From positions 68,108 to 114,514 of the forward strand of contig MGZJ01000077.1 in NCBI GenBank assembly GCA_001802645.1: DNA of 46,407 bases. Reading direction: 5' to 3'. The position numbers and the translations under genes are program-made. The DNA is from Geobacteraceae bacterium GWC2_53_11. Its GTDB lineage: Bacteria > Desulfobacterota > Desulfuromonadia > Geobacterales > Pseudopelobacteraceae. This document shows, piece after piece, positions 1 through 8,824 of this stretch (positions are counted from its first letter, which is position 1; every line of letters starts with the position of its first letter). Under the pieces are notes generated by a model. It searched no databases and was not told the origin of the DNA. It was given only the letters and a program-made list of their open reading frames with translations.

Positions 1-2
1 CG

Positions 3-467
3 GTTGAACCCGTTGATCTCAATGCCGTTGCGCAGGCTGCCGTCCGCTTGGTTGACTCGTCGTTGCGGTCCGCAACGACGCACTTCGTAGCAAGCTATGC
101 CACTTCACTGCCACCCATTCTCGGCAATGGCCAGCGGATCGAGCAGGTTGTGGTCAACGTACTCCTGAATGCCTGCCAGGCCTTGCCGGATATGGAGCAC
201 GGCATTAATTTGACAACCTCTTGTGACCTGGCTGCGGGAACGGTTACGCTCTCCGTAGTTGACGAAGGGTTCGGCATCGCGCCGGAGCATATTCCGCACC
301 TGACGGATCCGTTTTTCACTACCAAGCGGGAAAGCGGTGGTACCGGGCTCGGCCTGTCGGTGTCGGCCACGATCGTAAAAGAGCATAACGGGTTGCTGAC
401 CTTTGATTCCACCCCTGGCTCGGGGACAACCGTAACTCTAACCGTGCCGATCAGTACGAGGAATTAG
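3..467 (+). CDS. Sensor histidine kinase, C-terminal ATPase domain (5' truncated by window edge)
   Basis: The frame is open from the first bases of the window, so only the last ~154 residues of the protein are visible. What is seen is a complete HATPase_c fold: an N box around IEQVVVNVLLNACQAL, a G1 box DEGFGI, an F box DPFFTTK, a G2 box GGTGLGLS and a final GSGT turn. The phosphoacceptor His and the sensory part lie outside the window. The stop is two bases before the start of a sigma54-type response regulator, so the two form an operon and almost certainly a cognate pair. The regulator is followed by a sigma54 promoter and dctA, which suggests a DctB-like role in sensing C4-dicarboxylates. 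That role is inferred from context, because the sensor domain cannot be seen. Confidence 0.93.
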   Translation, partial: VEPVDLNAVAQAAVRLVDSSLRSATTHFVASYATSLPPILGNGQRIEQVVVNVLLNACQALPDMEHGINLTTSCDLAAGTVTLSVVDEGFGIAPEHIPHLTDPFFTTKRESGGTGLGLSVSATIVKEHNGLLTFDSTPGSGTTVTLTVPISTRN

Positions 468-469
468 CC

Positions 470-1888
470 ATGAATTCATCTCTGTACCCACATTTCGGTG
501 TTCTTCTGGTTGATGACGAACCGGCCTGGCTTCGCTCTCTGAGGCTCACCCTGGAGCGTTCCGCAGGTATCACCAACATCATGAGCTGCCAGGACAGCCG
601 CGAGGTTATGGAACTGCTGGAGCAGCACGAAATCGGGCTTGTTCTGCTCGATCTGACCATGCCGCACCTGAGCGGCGACCAGTTGATCGCTCAGATTGCG
701 GAGCGCCATCCGGAAATAGCAGTCATCGTTATCAGCGGCATGAACCAGATCGAAAGCGCGGTGAACTGCATCAAGCAGGGGGCGTTCGATTATTTCGTCA
801 AGACGGTCGAGGAGGATCGCCTTGTAAGCGGCGTGTTAAGAGCTATCCGGATGCTGGAGCTGGAGCGGCAGAATCGTGAGATGTCCAGCCGGATGTTGTC
901 GGGGGAGTTGAAGTGTCCTACTGCTTTTGCCGGTATCGTCTCCACCGATCGGGCCATGCATGCCATTTTTTCCTACATCGAAGCGGTGGCCCTTAGTACG
1001 GAGCCGCTGCTGATTCTGGGGGAGAGCGGCGTCGGCAAGGAGCTGATTGCCAAGGCCGCTCATACGCTAAGCGGATGCCGCGGTCCGTTGATCTCGGTGA
1101 ATGTGGCGGGCCTGGACGATGTCGTTTTCGCCGACACCCTGTTCGGACATATGCGCGGCGCCTTCACCGGGGCTGATCAGCCACGTCGCGGCATGATCGA
1201 GGAAGCTGCCGACGGCACACTGTTCCTGGATGAAATCGGGGATCTTTCCATCGCCTCCCAGGTAAAACTTCTGCGGTTGCTTCAGGAGGGGGAATATTTT
1301 CCGCTCGGCAGCGACCGGCCCAAACGCCTCAAAGCCCGGGTTGTCGTGGCGACGCACCAGAATCTGTCGCTTAAGCAGGAGAACGGCTCGTTCCGGCGTG
1401 ACCTCTATTACCGGCTCTGCACCCACATGGTCCATGTGCCGCCGCTGCGTGAACGCAAAGGAGACCTGCCCCCCCTGCTCGACCATTTTCTGGAAGAGGC
1501 AGCCCGCACGCTCGGCAAAAAAAAACCGACGCCGCCGCGGGAATTGCTTCAGTTGCTGGCGACCTACAACTTTCCCGGCAATGTGCGCGAACTGAAGGCA
1601 CTGGTGTACAACGCCGTCAGTGTTCATCGCGACCGGGTCCTCTCCATGGATACCTTCATGAAAACCATTATCCGTGCCGATGCCAAACAGAATCCGCCAG
1701 CCGAGGCGGGGCCTGAACAAAATATCTTTGCCGGCGTAGAGCGCCTGCCGACTTTTGGCGAAGCGGCGGAGCTGCTGGTGGAGGAGGCCATGTCGCGCGC
1801 CAATGGCAACCAGACCATAGCCGCACGGTTGCTCGGGATTTCGCAGCCTGCGCTCAGTAAGCGCCTCAAGCTGAAAGGTATTGTCTAG
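470..1888 (+). CDS. Sigma54-dependent response regulator (REC-AAA+-Fis HTH), DctD-like by context
   Basis: This is a full-length NtrC-class activator of 472 residues. The receiver domain (about 10-125) has acidic residues D15/D16, the phosphorylation site D61 in LLDLTMP and the conserved K111. The central AAA+ domain carries Walker A GESGVGKE (about 184-191), the sigma54-contact loop GAFTGA (230-235), Walker B LFLDEIGD (about 251-258) and an arginine-finger region FRRDLYYRL. A Fis-type helix-turn-helix closes the protein (NQTIAARLLGISQPALSKRL). It would bind an upstream site when phosphorylated and drive open-complex formation by sigma54 polymerase. The palindromic site and sigma54 promoter just downstream, in front of dctA, are the obvious target, as with DctD and dctA in rhizobia. 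The ATG is preceded by GAGGAA inside the kinase end. Confidence 0.95.
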   Translation: MNSSLYPHFGVLLVDDEPAWLRSLRLTLERSAGITNIMSCQDSREVMELLEQHEIGLVLLDLTMPHLSGDQLIAQIAERHPEIAVIVISGMNQIESAVNCIKQGAFDYFVKTVEEDRLVSGVLRAIRMLELERQNREMSSRMLSGELKCPTAFAGIVSTDRAMHAIFSYIEAVALSTEPLLILGESGVGKELIAKAAHTLSGCRGPLISVNVAGLDDVVFADTLFGHMRGAFTGADQPRRGMIEEAADGTLFLDEIGDLSIASQVKLLRLLQEGEYFPLGSDRPKRLKARVVVATHQNLSLKQENGSFRRDLYYRLCTHMVHVPPLRERKGDLPPLLDHFLEEAARTLGKKKPTPPRELLQLLATYNFPGNVRELKALVYNAVSVHRDRVLSMDTFMKTIIRADAKQNPPAEAGPEQNIFAGVERLPTFGEAAELLVEEAMSRANGNQTIAARLLGISQPALSKRLKLKGIV

Positions 1889-1932
1889 AATTCCGTTCTA
1901 CCTTTTTTGTCCCCTCGCATCTCCTTCAAAGG

Positions 1933-1971
1933 GTCATAACCCAGGTTATGAAGCATAACCTGGGTTATGAC
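1933..1971. promoter_or_regulatory. Tandem palindromic site, probable activator-binding UAS for dctA
   Basis: Two perfect 18-base arms, GTCATAACCCAGGTTATG and its exact reverse complement, flank the spacer AAG. Each arm is itself palindromic: CATAACC-CA-GGTTATG and CATAACC-TG-GGTTATG. There are therefore two adjacent 16-bp dyads made from four copies of the half-site CATAACC. No U-tract follows, so it is a poor terminator. It lies about 145 bp upstream of the -24 element of the sigma54 promoter, a typical distance for an NtrC-class enhancer site. Binding by the adjacent response regulator is inferred. Confidence 0.7.
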
Positions 1972-2115
1972 GATTCAACATCCCGTTTTTATATCGTTTT
2001 TCACCTCACCTATGTTGCTGTGCCACTTCTCCGGTTATACCTCTTTCAATTTCAGTAATGCCCATCTGCCATATTTTATAATGTAATTACAATGAGTTGA
2101 AACCGTATACGCTTC

Positions 2116-2131
2116 TGGCATTCTGCTTGCT
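2116..2131 (+). promoter_or_regulatory. Sigma54 (-24/-12) promoter of dctA
   Basis: The bases TGGCATTCTGCTTGCT match the sigma54 consensus TGGCAYR-N4-TTGCW, with GG and GC elements at the required spacing. Transcription would start about 11 nt downstream, near 2142, leaving an ~85-nt leader. The NtrC-class activator gene immediately upstream supports the call. Confidence 0.8.
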
Positions 2132-2227
2132 AACATATCGTTATAGGCAGACAGCGTCTTGCCCGAAAGACTATGAATTGATCGAATCATCCCATAAACC
2201 GCCAAATCGAACAAAAGGAGCCCCCTC

Positions 2228-3544
2228 ATGAACGGAAAGAAGTTTTACCAGCATCTCTATTTTCAGGTATTAACCGCAATCAGCATCGGAATTTGCGTCG
2301 GGCATTTCTATCCGGAAACCGGCGCGGCCATGAAGCCGCTGGGTGATGGTTTCATCAAGCTGATCAAGATGATTATTGCCCCGGTTATTTTCTGCACCGT
2401 CGTAACCGGCATAGCAGGTATGGAGGACATGAAAAAGGTTGGACGCGTTGGCGCAAAGGCGCTTCTCTACTTCGAGATTGTTTCGAGTCTGGCTCTGGCG
2501 ATCGGCCTTCTGGTCGTCAGCGTTATCCAGCCGGGGGTCGGTATGAATGCCGACGTCTCCAAGCTCGATACCAAGGCGTTAACGGCCATTACAGCTAAGG
2601 CACAGTCGAACAGCACGGTTGATTTCCTCGTAAATATCATTCCCAGCAGCGTTGTGGATGCATTTGCCAAGGGGGATATCCTTCAGGTACTACTCTTCGC
2701 CATCCTGTTCGGTTTTGCCCTGTCCATGCTCGGTGATCGTGGCAAGGTGGTGTTCAAGTTTATCGACGAAGTATCTCACGTCCTGTTCGGTATCGTTGGC
2801 GTTATCATGAAAGCTGCCCCCATCGGCGCTTTCGGTGCCATGGCCTTTACCATCGGCAAATTCGGACTCGGCTCCCTGACCAAACTCGGTATGCTGATGG
2901 GGAGTTTCTACCTGACCTGTCTGCTGTTCGTTTTCATCGTTCTGGGTACCATCGGCAAACTGTGCGGATTCAGCATCTTCAAGTTTATCAAGTACATCAA
3001 GGAAGAGTTGCTGATCGTTCTCGGAACCTCGTCTTCCGAATCGGTTCTTCCGCGCATGATGGCTAAGATGGAGAACCTCGGCTGTACCAAGTCAGTCGTT
3101 GGCCTTGTTATCCCCACCGGTTATTCCTTTAATCTGGATGGCACCTCCATCTATCTGACCATGGCCGCAGTATTTGTTGCCCAGGCCACTAATACTCCCC
3201 TGACGTGGACCCAGACGCTTACAATCCTGGGTGTGCTGATGCTGACTTCAAAGGGTGCCGCCGGAGTTACCGGCAGCGGTTTTATCACCCTTGCAGCAAC
3301 CTTTGCCGCCATTCCCACCATCCCGGTTGCAGGTCTGGCGCTGATTCTCGGCATTGACCGGTTCATGTCCGAGGCGCGTGCCTTGACCAATCTGGTCGGC
3401 AACGGCGTGGCAACAGTAGTTATCTCCCGCTGGGAGAATGAGCTGGATATGACCAGAATGGCTTTGATACTCAACAATGAAACCGACCTTGAAGCAGAAG
3501 AACCAGAGATGGTTCTTGATGCGGAACCTGCGGCAGCAGAATAA
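2228..3544 (+). CDS. dctA: C4-dicarboxylate:cation symporter DctA
   Basis: This is a 438-residue inner-membrane secondary transporter of the dicarboxylate/amino acid:cation symporter family, close to the usual DctA length. Family hallmarks are visible: the serine-rich re-entrant loop [10 protein letters not shown], the cation/substrate-binding segment [16 protein letters not shown], and [15 protein letters not shown] followed by [19 protein letters not shown] near the C terminus. It imports fumarate, malate or succinate with protons or sodium, which in Geobacter-type metabolism supplies both an electron acceptor and a carbon source. The ATG has a strong AAGGAG site. A sigma54 promoter and the two-component pair upstream point to substrate-induced control. 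An RHH protein gene follows after 21 nt, probably in the same transcript. Confidence 0.95.
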   Translation: MNGKKFYQHLYFQVLTAISIGICVGHFYPETGAAMKPLGDGFIKLIKMIIAPVIFCTVVTGIAGMEDMKKVGRVGAKALLYFEIVSSLALAIGLLVVSVIQPGVGMNADVSKLDTKALTAITAKAQSNSTVDFLVNIIPSSVVDAFAKGDILQVLLFAILFGFALSMLGDRGKVVFKFIDEVSHVLFGIVGVIMKAAPIGAFGAMAFTIGKFGLGSLTKLGMLMGSFYLTCLLFVFIVLGTIGKLCGFSIFKFIKYIKEELLIVLGTSSSESVLPRMMAKMENLGCTKSVVGLVIPTGYSFNLDGTSIYLTMAAVFVAQATNTPLTWTQTLTILGVLMLTSKGAAGVTGSGFITLAATFAAIPTIPVAGLALILGIDRFMSEARALTNLVGNGVATVVISRWENELDMTRMALILNNETDLEAEEPEMVLDAEPAAAE

Positions 3545-3565
3545 CCTTGATGGAGAGAGAAGAGC

Positions 3566-3745
3566 ATGGCAAACGTACACAAAGAAAATCCCCGTTACAA
3601 TGTTGTATCCCTGAGGATCACAGACGCCGAAAAAGCAGCACTTGACGAGGTCACCCGGCGGACCAGGAAAAGCCTTTCGAAGGTGATGCGGGAAGCAATT
3701 TTGCTTTACTCGCGTGAGATATCTCTTTTTCCTGTATCATCCTAG
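3566..3745 (+). CDS. Small ribbon-helix-helix (CopG/Arc-like) protein
   Basis: This short frame encodes 59 residues starting MANVHKENPRYNVVSLRITD. It has the ribbon-helix-helix pattern: a basic/hydrophobic beta strand (YNVVSLRIT), a first helix (DAEKAALDEVTRR), a turn and a second helix (SLSKVMREAILLYSRE). RHH proteins dimerise and bind DNA through the strand pair, usually as repressors or antitoxins. No toxin gene adjoins it. It follows dctA by 21 nt with its own GGAGAGA site and precedes the terminator, so it probably shares the dctA transcript and may modulate that locus. The DNA target is unknown. Confidence 0.8.
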   Translation: MANVHKENPRYNVVSLRITDAEKAALDEVTRRTRKSLSKVMREAILLYSREISLFPVSS

Positions 3746-3778
3746 ACTATCTAAGTGGAACACATCTTATGACTGTTC

Positions 3779-3813
3779 GAGCCGGAGGCAAAATGCCTCC
3801 GGCTCTTTGTTTG
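3779..3813 (+). terminator. Rho-independent terminator after dctA-RHH
   Basis: A perfect 12-bp stem, GAGCCGGAGGCA paired with TGCCTCCGGCTC, closes an AAA loop and is followed by TTTGTTTG. It ends the dctA operon and separates it from the MFS gene. Confidence 0.9.
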
Positions 3814-4023
3814 AGCGGGTGCATAGTATTAAAAAATTGACATGGCTCATACAAACGCGCTAAACGGAGCGAACATTCATTCTTTGACGCCTGAGCGTCT
3901 CTCATCAGTGGCACTAAGCTTAATATCTGCAAAAATGTACCTGCAATGTGATCTATGTTTTTCCGGGGAGCAGGATGAAAAGTTGTATGACGCTGGCGGT
4001 GCGAAAATGTTCGGGAGGAGCTA

Positions 4024-5205
4024 ATGGTCCGTAGCAAGCTACCCAGAGGGGTCATTGCTCTCGGCTTGGTCAGCCTCTTCATGGATCTTTCATCGGAGAT
4101 GATTCACAGCCTGTTACCGGTGTTCCTGGTTACGGTCCTGGGAGCAAGCGCGCTGTCGGTAGGATTGATCGAAGGGGTAGCCGAGGCGACCGCCTCAATA
4201 GCCAAAGTATTTTCCGGCGTTTTCTCCGACTGGATCGGCCGCCGGAAGCCCTTGGTGCTGCTTGGTTACGGCCTGGCAGCGCTGACAAAACCTCTGTTTC
4301 CGCTTGCCACCGGGATCGGTGCGGTTCTTACCGCACGCTTTCTGGATCGCATTGGCAAGGGGATTCGCGGCGCGCCCCGCGATGCGCTGATAGCCGACAT
4401 AACGCCGCAGGAAATACGTGGTGCTGCCTATGGAATGCGCCAGGCAATGGACACGGTCGGCGCCTTTGCCGGGCCGCTGCTGGCCATCGCACTGATGGTG
4501 GTTACTCATGACAACTTCCGCATGGTGTTCTGGGTAGCTGCTGTTCCTGCCTTCGTATGCGTCCTGCTGATAATTTTCGGAGTCGAGGAGCCGGAAGCGG
4601 CACCTCGTGCCGTCCATACGCGTCTGCCGATCAGCCGCACGAACCTGCTGCGGTTGCCGTCCCGCTTCTGGTGGATTGTCGTTTTTGCCGCCGTGTTGAC
4701 GCTTGCGCGTTTCTCCGAGGCATTTCTGCTGCTGCGTGCCCAAAATCTCGGGCTGTCCGTAACATGGGTGCCCATGATCCTCATCGTCATGAATGTGGTC
4801 TACGCTGCCAGTGCATACCCTTTCGGCAGGCTTTCCGACACCGGCAGCCGGCGCACTCTGCTCGTCTGGGGAATCGTCTTTCTGATCATAGCCGACCTTG
4901 TGCTTGCCCTGGCCGGAAATGTCTGGGTTGTGGGTCTGGGCGCTGCCGTGTGGGGCCTGCACATGGGGGCGACACAGGGCCTGCTCTCTGCGCTGGTTGC
5001 CGATGCTGCTCCTGCCGATCTTCGAGGAACCGCATTCGGGATATTCAATCTGGCCAGCGGCGGGGCGTTGCTTGCGGCCAGCATAATTGCCGGAAGTCTC
5101 TGGAGCATTTTCGGTCCGGCGATGACGTTCTATGCCGGTGCAGTTTTTTCATTCACAGCATTGGCAGGTTTGCTTGCAGGAACGCGGAAAATACCTGGTG
5201 AATAA
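4024..5205 (+). CDS. MFS transporter
   Basis: This 393-residue hydrophobic protein has the layout of a 12-helix major facilitator. The loop after TM2 carries the MFS motif A in the form FSDWIGRRKP, and the matching second-half loop is FGRLSDTGSRR. The segment DRIGKGIRGAPRDALIADIT, with the following GAAYGMRQAMDTVGAFAGP, resembles a widespread group of proteobacterial MFS proteins without an assigned substrate, so none is claimed. The ATG is preceded by GGGAGGAG. It lies between the dctA terminator and the mla genes, with 118 nt before the chosen mlaE start, and is probably its own unit. Confidence 0.9.
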   Translation: MVRSKLPRGVIALGLVSLFMDLSSEMIHSLLPVFLVTVLGASALSVGLIEGVAEATASIAKVFSGVFSDWIGRRKPLVLLGYGLAALTKPLFPLATGIGAVLTARFLDRIGKGIRGAPRDALIADITPQEIRGAAYGMRQAMDTVGAFAGPLLAIALMVVTHDNFRMVFWVAAVPAFVCVLLIIFGVEEPEAAPRAVHTRLPISRTNLLRLPSRFWWIVVFAAVLTLARFSEAFLLLRAQNLGLSVTWVPMILIVMNVVYAASAYPFGRLSDTGSRRTLLVWGIVFLIIADLVLALAGNVWVVGLGAAVWGLHMGATQGLLSALVADAAPADLRGTAFGIFNLASGGALLAASIIAGSLWSIFGPAMTFYAGAVFSFTALAGLLAGTRKIPGE

Positions 5206-5323
5206 AAACAGAAATCTGTCTAACGTGTAAGTCGCGCATATCTAAACATAAGTTCCCCTTTGCTTTTTCAAATCATTGGGGTATATCTTTTCATTACTTA
5301 GATTTCAGTATCAGAGGTTTTAC

Positions 5324-6085
5324 GTGGTTCAGGCTCTCGGACATACAACAATAGGAATAGTGCGCGACCTGGGACGAGTGGGGTGGTTTCTGCTCTATTC
5401 GTTTTACATGATCGTGCGGCGTCCGGGCAGTCTTGTGCATGTTCTGAAACAGATGCGCTTTATCGGTACGAAGTCGCTGTTTGTTATCGTGTTGACGGCT
5501 GCCTTTACCGGGATGGTTCTCGGTCTGCAGGGATATTATACGCTGACCAAGTTCGGTTCCGAGGGGATGCTTGGTACCGCAGTGGCGCTTTCGCTTATTC
5601 GCGAACTGGGACCGGTACTGGCGGCTCTCATGGTCACCGGCCGCGCCGGTAGTGCCATTACCGCCGAAATAGGCATCATGCGAATCACCGAGCAGATTGA
5701 TGCGCTGGAAACCATGGCGCTCGACCCTTTCAAGTATCTGGTCACACCAAAGTTTATTGCTGCCATGATTTCGCTCCCGTTGTTGTGTGCCATCTTTGAC
5801 GTCATCGGCATTTATGGCGGCTGGCTGGTCGGTGTCAAGCTGTTGGGGGTTAACCCCGGCGCATATTTTTACGAGATGGAAAATTCGGTTGTCTGGCGCG
5901 ATGTCTATTCCGGTTTTCTGAAGTCGTTTTCCTTCGGGATAATAATCGCGTGGATCGGCTGTTATAAAGGGTACTACGCCGGACATGGCGCAGAAGGTGT
6001 TTCCAAGGCCACGACCGAGTCAGTTGTTCTGACATCTGTCATCATTCTCGTGTGGGACTATTTCCTCACTTCGGTGCTGCTCTGA
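5324..6085 (+). CDS. mlaE: MlaE-type ABC lipid-transport permease
   Basis: This is the permease of a phospholipid/retrograde lipid-trafficking (Mla/Ttg2/MCE) ABC system, with about 254 residues and five to six membrane segments. MlaE hallmarks include FTGMVLGLQGYYTLTKFG, the coupling stretch LALMVTGRAGSAITAEIG as near-consensus, and RITEQIDALETMALDPFKYL. I prefer the GTG at this position because AGAGG sits about 6 nt upstream. The same frame is open to a TTG at 5276, which would add 16 residues and has a poorer site. It is followed 1 nt later by the ATPase gene. The operon order mlaE-mlaF-mlaD-tolC-like-mlaC implies one lipid-transport machine. No mlaB (STAS-domain) gene is present here. Confidence 0.92.
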   Translation: MVQALGHTTIGIVRDLGRVGWFLLYSFYMIVRRPGSLVHVLKQMRFIGTKSLFVIVLTAAFTGMVLGLQGYYTLTKFGSEGMLGTAVALSLIRELGPVLAALMVTGRAGSAITAEIGIMRITEQIDALETMALDPFKYLVTPKFIAAMISLPLLCAIFDVIGIYGGWLVGVKLLGVNPGAYFYEMENSVVWRDVYSGFLKSFSFGIIIAWIGCYKGYYAGHGAEGVSKATTESVVLTSVIILVWDYFLTSVLL

Positions 6086-6086
6086 T

Positions 6087-6833
6087 ATGATTACGCTGAG
6101 AAATATTCATAAGTCGTTCGGCACGCAGAAGGTGCTTGACGGCCTTGATCTTGATATTCCGGATGGTAAAATTACCGCCATCATCGGACCAAGCGGTGAA
6201 GGAAAGAGTGTCCTTCTGAAACACATGATCGGTCTGCTGCAGCCTGACAGCGGTGCGGTTGAAGTTGATGGAGAAAGCATTATCGATCTGCGCCGCTCCG
6301 AATTGAACCGCATTCGCGAAAAATACGGCATGCTGTTTCAGAACGTGGCGCTCTTTGATTCGATGACGGTTTTTGAAAATGTGGCTTTTCCGTTGGAAGA
6401 AAAGACTTCTCTTTCAAAAGAGGTAATCCGGGGAAGGGTTCTAACGGCTCTGGAAGACGTCGGACTGAAGAATATTGAAAACAAGTTCCCGGACGAACTT
6501 TCGGGCGGCATGAAAAAACGGGTCGGCCTGGCCCGGGCGGTGGTGCTTAACCCCAAGATCATCCTGTTCGATGAGCCGACCACCGGTCTGGATCCGATTA
6601 TTAAGCGGGCGATCCACCAGCTCATCAAGGATACCCATGTCAAATTCGGTTTTACGGCAGTAATTGTTTCACACGAAATACCGGAGATTTTTGATGTGGC
6701 CCAGAATGTAGCCATGCTGTTCCGCGGCAAGATTCTTCAACATGGCACACCTGATGAAATTATAAACTCAGACCATCCGGCAATCCGGCAGTTCATCAGC
6801 GGCAGTCTGGATGGTCCGATTCAGATGGTGTAG
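6087..6833 (+). CDS. mlaF: MlaF-type ABC ATPase
   Basis: This 248-residue ABC ATPase has Walker A GPSGEGKS (34-41), Q-loop FQNVALFD, signature LSGGMKKR (about 138-145), Walker B IILFDEP followed by TTGLDP, and the switch His in IVSHE. The GMKKR form of the signature is typical of MCE-linked ATPases. It pairs with the MlaE permease encoded one base upstream and energises lipid movement between the inner membrane and the MlaD ring. A 92-nt gap follows before mlaD. Confidence 0.95.
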   Translation: MITLRNIHKSFGTQKVLDGLDLDIPDGKITAIIGPSGEGKSVLLKHMIGLLQPDSGAVEVDGESIIDLRRSELNRIREKYGMLFQNVALFDSMTVFENVAFPLEEKTSLSKEVIRGRVLTALEDVGLKNIENKFPDELSGGMKKRVGLARAVVLNPKIILFDEPTTGLDPIIKRAIHQLIKDTHVKFGFTAVIVSHEIPEIFDVAQNVAMLFRGKILQHGTPDEIINSDHPAIRQFISGSLDGPIQMV

Positions 6834-6925
6834 TAAGTTAGAAACAATAGTCTGCTCAGTCAGGCGAAAACTTTTTCGTTAAAACATGCGTATCCAGTTT
6901 ATCTGGGCTGGCAGCGAGGTTAGAT

Positions 6926-7378
6926 ATGAATATGGTAAAATTGGAAATGATGGTTGGCATCTTTATGCTGATCGGCATCCTCTGTTTGGGGTATGTTTCA
7001 ATCAAGCTGGGCAAGATGGAATTCGGCGGTGGCAACTACTACTCGGTTACCGCCAGCTTTGATTCGGTTTCCGGCCTGAAGCCGGGTGCTCGCGTCGAAG
7101 TGGCGGGGGTCGAAGTCGGCAAGGTTGACCGGATAGCGCTTGATACGAAAAGTGGCGACCGTGCGCTGGCGTATCTTAAAATAAATTCCGGGGTAAAAAT
7201 CACCGACGATGTTATTGCCTCGGTCCGAACGAGTGGAATTATTGGTGATAAATTCATCAAGCTCCGCCCGGGAGGCTCGGACAAGATGCTGAAAAACAAT
7301 GACAAAATTCATGAGACCGAGTCGGCAATTGACATTGAAGAACTGGTCAGCAAATTTATCCATGGCAAGGTTGAGTAA
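6926..7378 (+). CDS. mlaD: MlaD-type MCE-domain lipid-binding protein
   Basis: This 150-residue protein has one N-terminal membrane anchor (about 6-26) and a single MCE domain. The conserved core reads FDSVSGLKPGARVEVAGVEV followed by GKVDRI, and a later stretch is GIIGDKFIKLRPGG. MlaD hexamers form a periplasmic lipid-binding ring on MlaFE. The length matches short single-MCE MlaD proteins. A GAGG site precedes the ATG. It is followed by a TolC-like gene after 24 nt. Confidence 0.93.
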   Translation: MNMVKLEMMVGIFMLIGILCLGYVSIKLGKMEFGGGNYYSVTASFDSVSGLKPGARVEVAGVEVGKVDRIALDTKSGDRALAYLKINSGVKITDDVIASVRTSGIIGDKFIKLRPGGSDKMLKNNDKIHETESAIDIEELVSKFIHGKVE

Positions 7379-7402
7379 CTCAGATCTCACAGGAATATCG
7401 CG

Positions 7403-8809
7403 ATGAAATCATTCTTGTATGTTTGCATGTTTATTTGGGCATTATGTGCCACTGCCGGCCCTTGTTTGGCAGCCGATGATCAGGCACCTCAAGCTCCCTC
7501 TCCGATTACTACCCCGACTCCCCCCCTGACTCTTGACGATTGTGTCCGTTTGTCTCTGAAAGCTGCTCCGGAACTTGGCGAAGTACAGAGTGACATTGAT
7601 CGTGCTACCAGCAGGCTTGATGAAGCAAAATCGTACCGTTTCCCGCAGATGGAAGTGACCACTCTGGTTGGACCAGCGCCTATTGCGTACCGGTCGGATG
7701 CCGTCCCTGCCCTCAACACAGATAAGCCGTTCAGCTTTAATGCACTTACCTGGTTTACCAGTGCAGATGCAACAATTATTCAGCCTCTCTATACGTTTGG
7801 AAAAATCTCCGAAAACATGAAGGCCGCCACTCATGCCATTGAGGTAGATCGCTCCCGTAAACAACAGACGTCGAATGAAATCGTCCTCAAAGTCCACGAA
7901 TATTATAACGGATTGCTGTTGGCCCGTGAGATGAAAGAGCTGGTTCTGGAGGTCGAGGAGATTCTGATCAGGGCGCGTGAAAAAGCCCAAAAGCTGCTCA
8001 ATCAGGGTTCTGACACCGTTGATGAGATGGATCTGTATAAACTGGACGCCTTCTCAGGCGTCGCCTCAAAGTACCTTGAAGAGGCGAAAAAAGGGGAGCT
8101 GCTTGCGCTGGCAGCCTTGCGTGCCCGCATGGGGATGCCGGTTGATGCACCGCTGGAAACCGGATCAGAGCGGCTGGTAATTATAGATACTGAAATACCG
8201 CCCCTGGAAACATACCTTGAGAAGGCCCGTCAACGACGACCGGAACTCTTTCAGATTGCCGAAGGTCTTAAGGCCCGTTCCGCGCTCGTTGAAGCCGCCA
8301 AAGCAAACTATTATCCCGATATATTCCTGGGAGGGCTTTTCTCATGGGCCTATTCAGACGAGCGTGAACGCATTCAAAACCCGTATTACAACGATCCGTT
8401 TCAACATCTCAATGCCGGAGTAGCGCTTGGGGCACGCTGGAAGCTTGATTTCGGCATTACCGGTGCCAAAGTGGCCGGCGAACGCGCTCAGTATAATCGT
8501 CTGCTCAGTACCCGGGTCTATGCCGATACCAATATCCCGTTACAGGTGAAGAAGTATTATCTTGATCTTATGGAAGCGAAAAACAGCGCTCTGGCAACGC
8601 GCGGCGCCTACCTGAACGCCAAAAAGTGGGCTGTCACCGCTGTAGCCAATTTTGATTTCGGCATGGGCCCTGCAAAAGAGATTTTTGAGGCACTCCAGGC
8701 CTATTCCACCATGCGCGCCGATTTTTTCAAATCAATTTATAATTATCACATTGCCGCTGCAAATCTGGACTATGCGACAAATGAACCTTTGCGCATTCAT
8801 GAAAAATAA
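7403..8809 (+). CDS. TolC-family outer-membrane efflux protein within the mla operon
   Basis: This 468-residue protein has a clear Sec signal peptide (cleavage after about residue 24, PCLAAD). It has the two repeated alpha-helical regions of OEP/TolC proteins: LTLDDCVRLSLKAAPELGE begins the first, and a second tract of long helices follows ADTNIPLQVKKYYLDLMEAK. It probably forms a trimeric outer-membrane channel. Its position between mlaD and mlaC, with short gaps on both sides, suggests it serves the Mla complex, replacing the MlaA/OmpC outer-membrane partner of E. coli. It could instead serve another exporter. Confidence 0.9.
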   Translation: MKSFLYVCMFIWALCATAGPCLAADDQAPQAPSPITTPTPPLTLDDCVRLSLKAAPELGEVQSDIDRATSRLDEAKSYRFPQMEVTTLVGPAPIAYRSDAVPALNTDKPFSFNALTWFTSADATIIQPLYTFGKISENMKAATHAIEVDRSRKQQTSNEIVLKVHEYYNGLLLAREMKELVLEVEEILIRAREKAQKLLNQGSDTVDEMDLYKLDAFSGVASKYLEEAKKGELLALAALRARMGMPVDAPLETGSERLVIIDTEIPPLETYLEKARQRRPELFQIAEGLKARSALVEAAKANYYPDIFLGGLFSWAYSDERERIQNPYYNDPFQHLNAGVALGARWKLDFGITGAKVAGERAQYNRLLSTRVYADTNIPLQVKKYYLDLMEAKNSALATRGAYLNAKKWAVTAVANFDFGMGPAKEIFEALQAYSTMRADFFKSIYNYHIAAANLDYATNEPLRIHEK

Positions 8810-8824
8810 TCCGGAGGAGGTTTC

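Larger units (their letters stand above)
1889..2227. other. Intergenic regulatory region upstream of dctA
   Basis: This 339-nt gap holds no convincing gene. It contains a tandem palindromic site near its left end and a sigma54-type promoter in its right third, both listed separately, followed by a leader of roughly 85 nt and the ribosome-binding site AAAGGAG of dctA. A 64-codon frame on the minus strand near the right end lacks a plausible start context and is not called. Confidence 0.8.

Noticed and set aside
2035-2229. 64-codon minus-strand frame between the regulator and dctA
   Set aside because: It overlaps the sigma54 promoter and leader, and has no credible start or family.
3842-4024. 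60-codon plus-strand frame before the MFS gene
   Set aside because: No ribosome site, no recognisable pattern, and it ends on the MFS start. More likely leader sequence.
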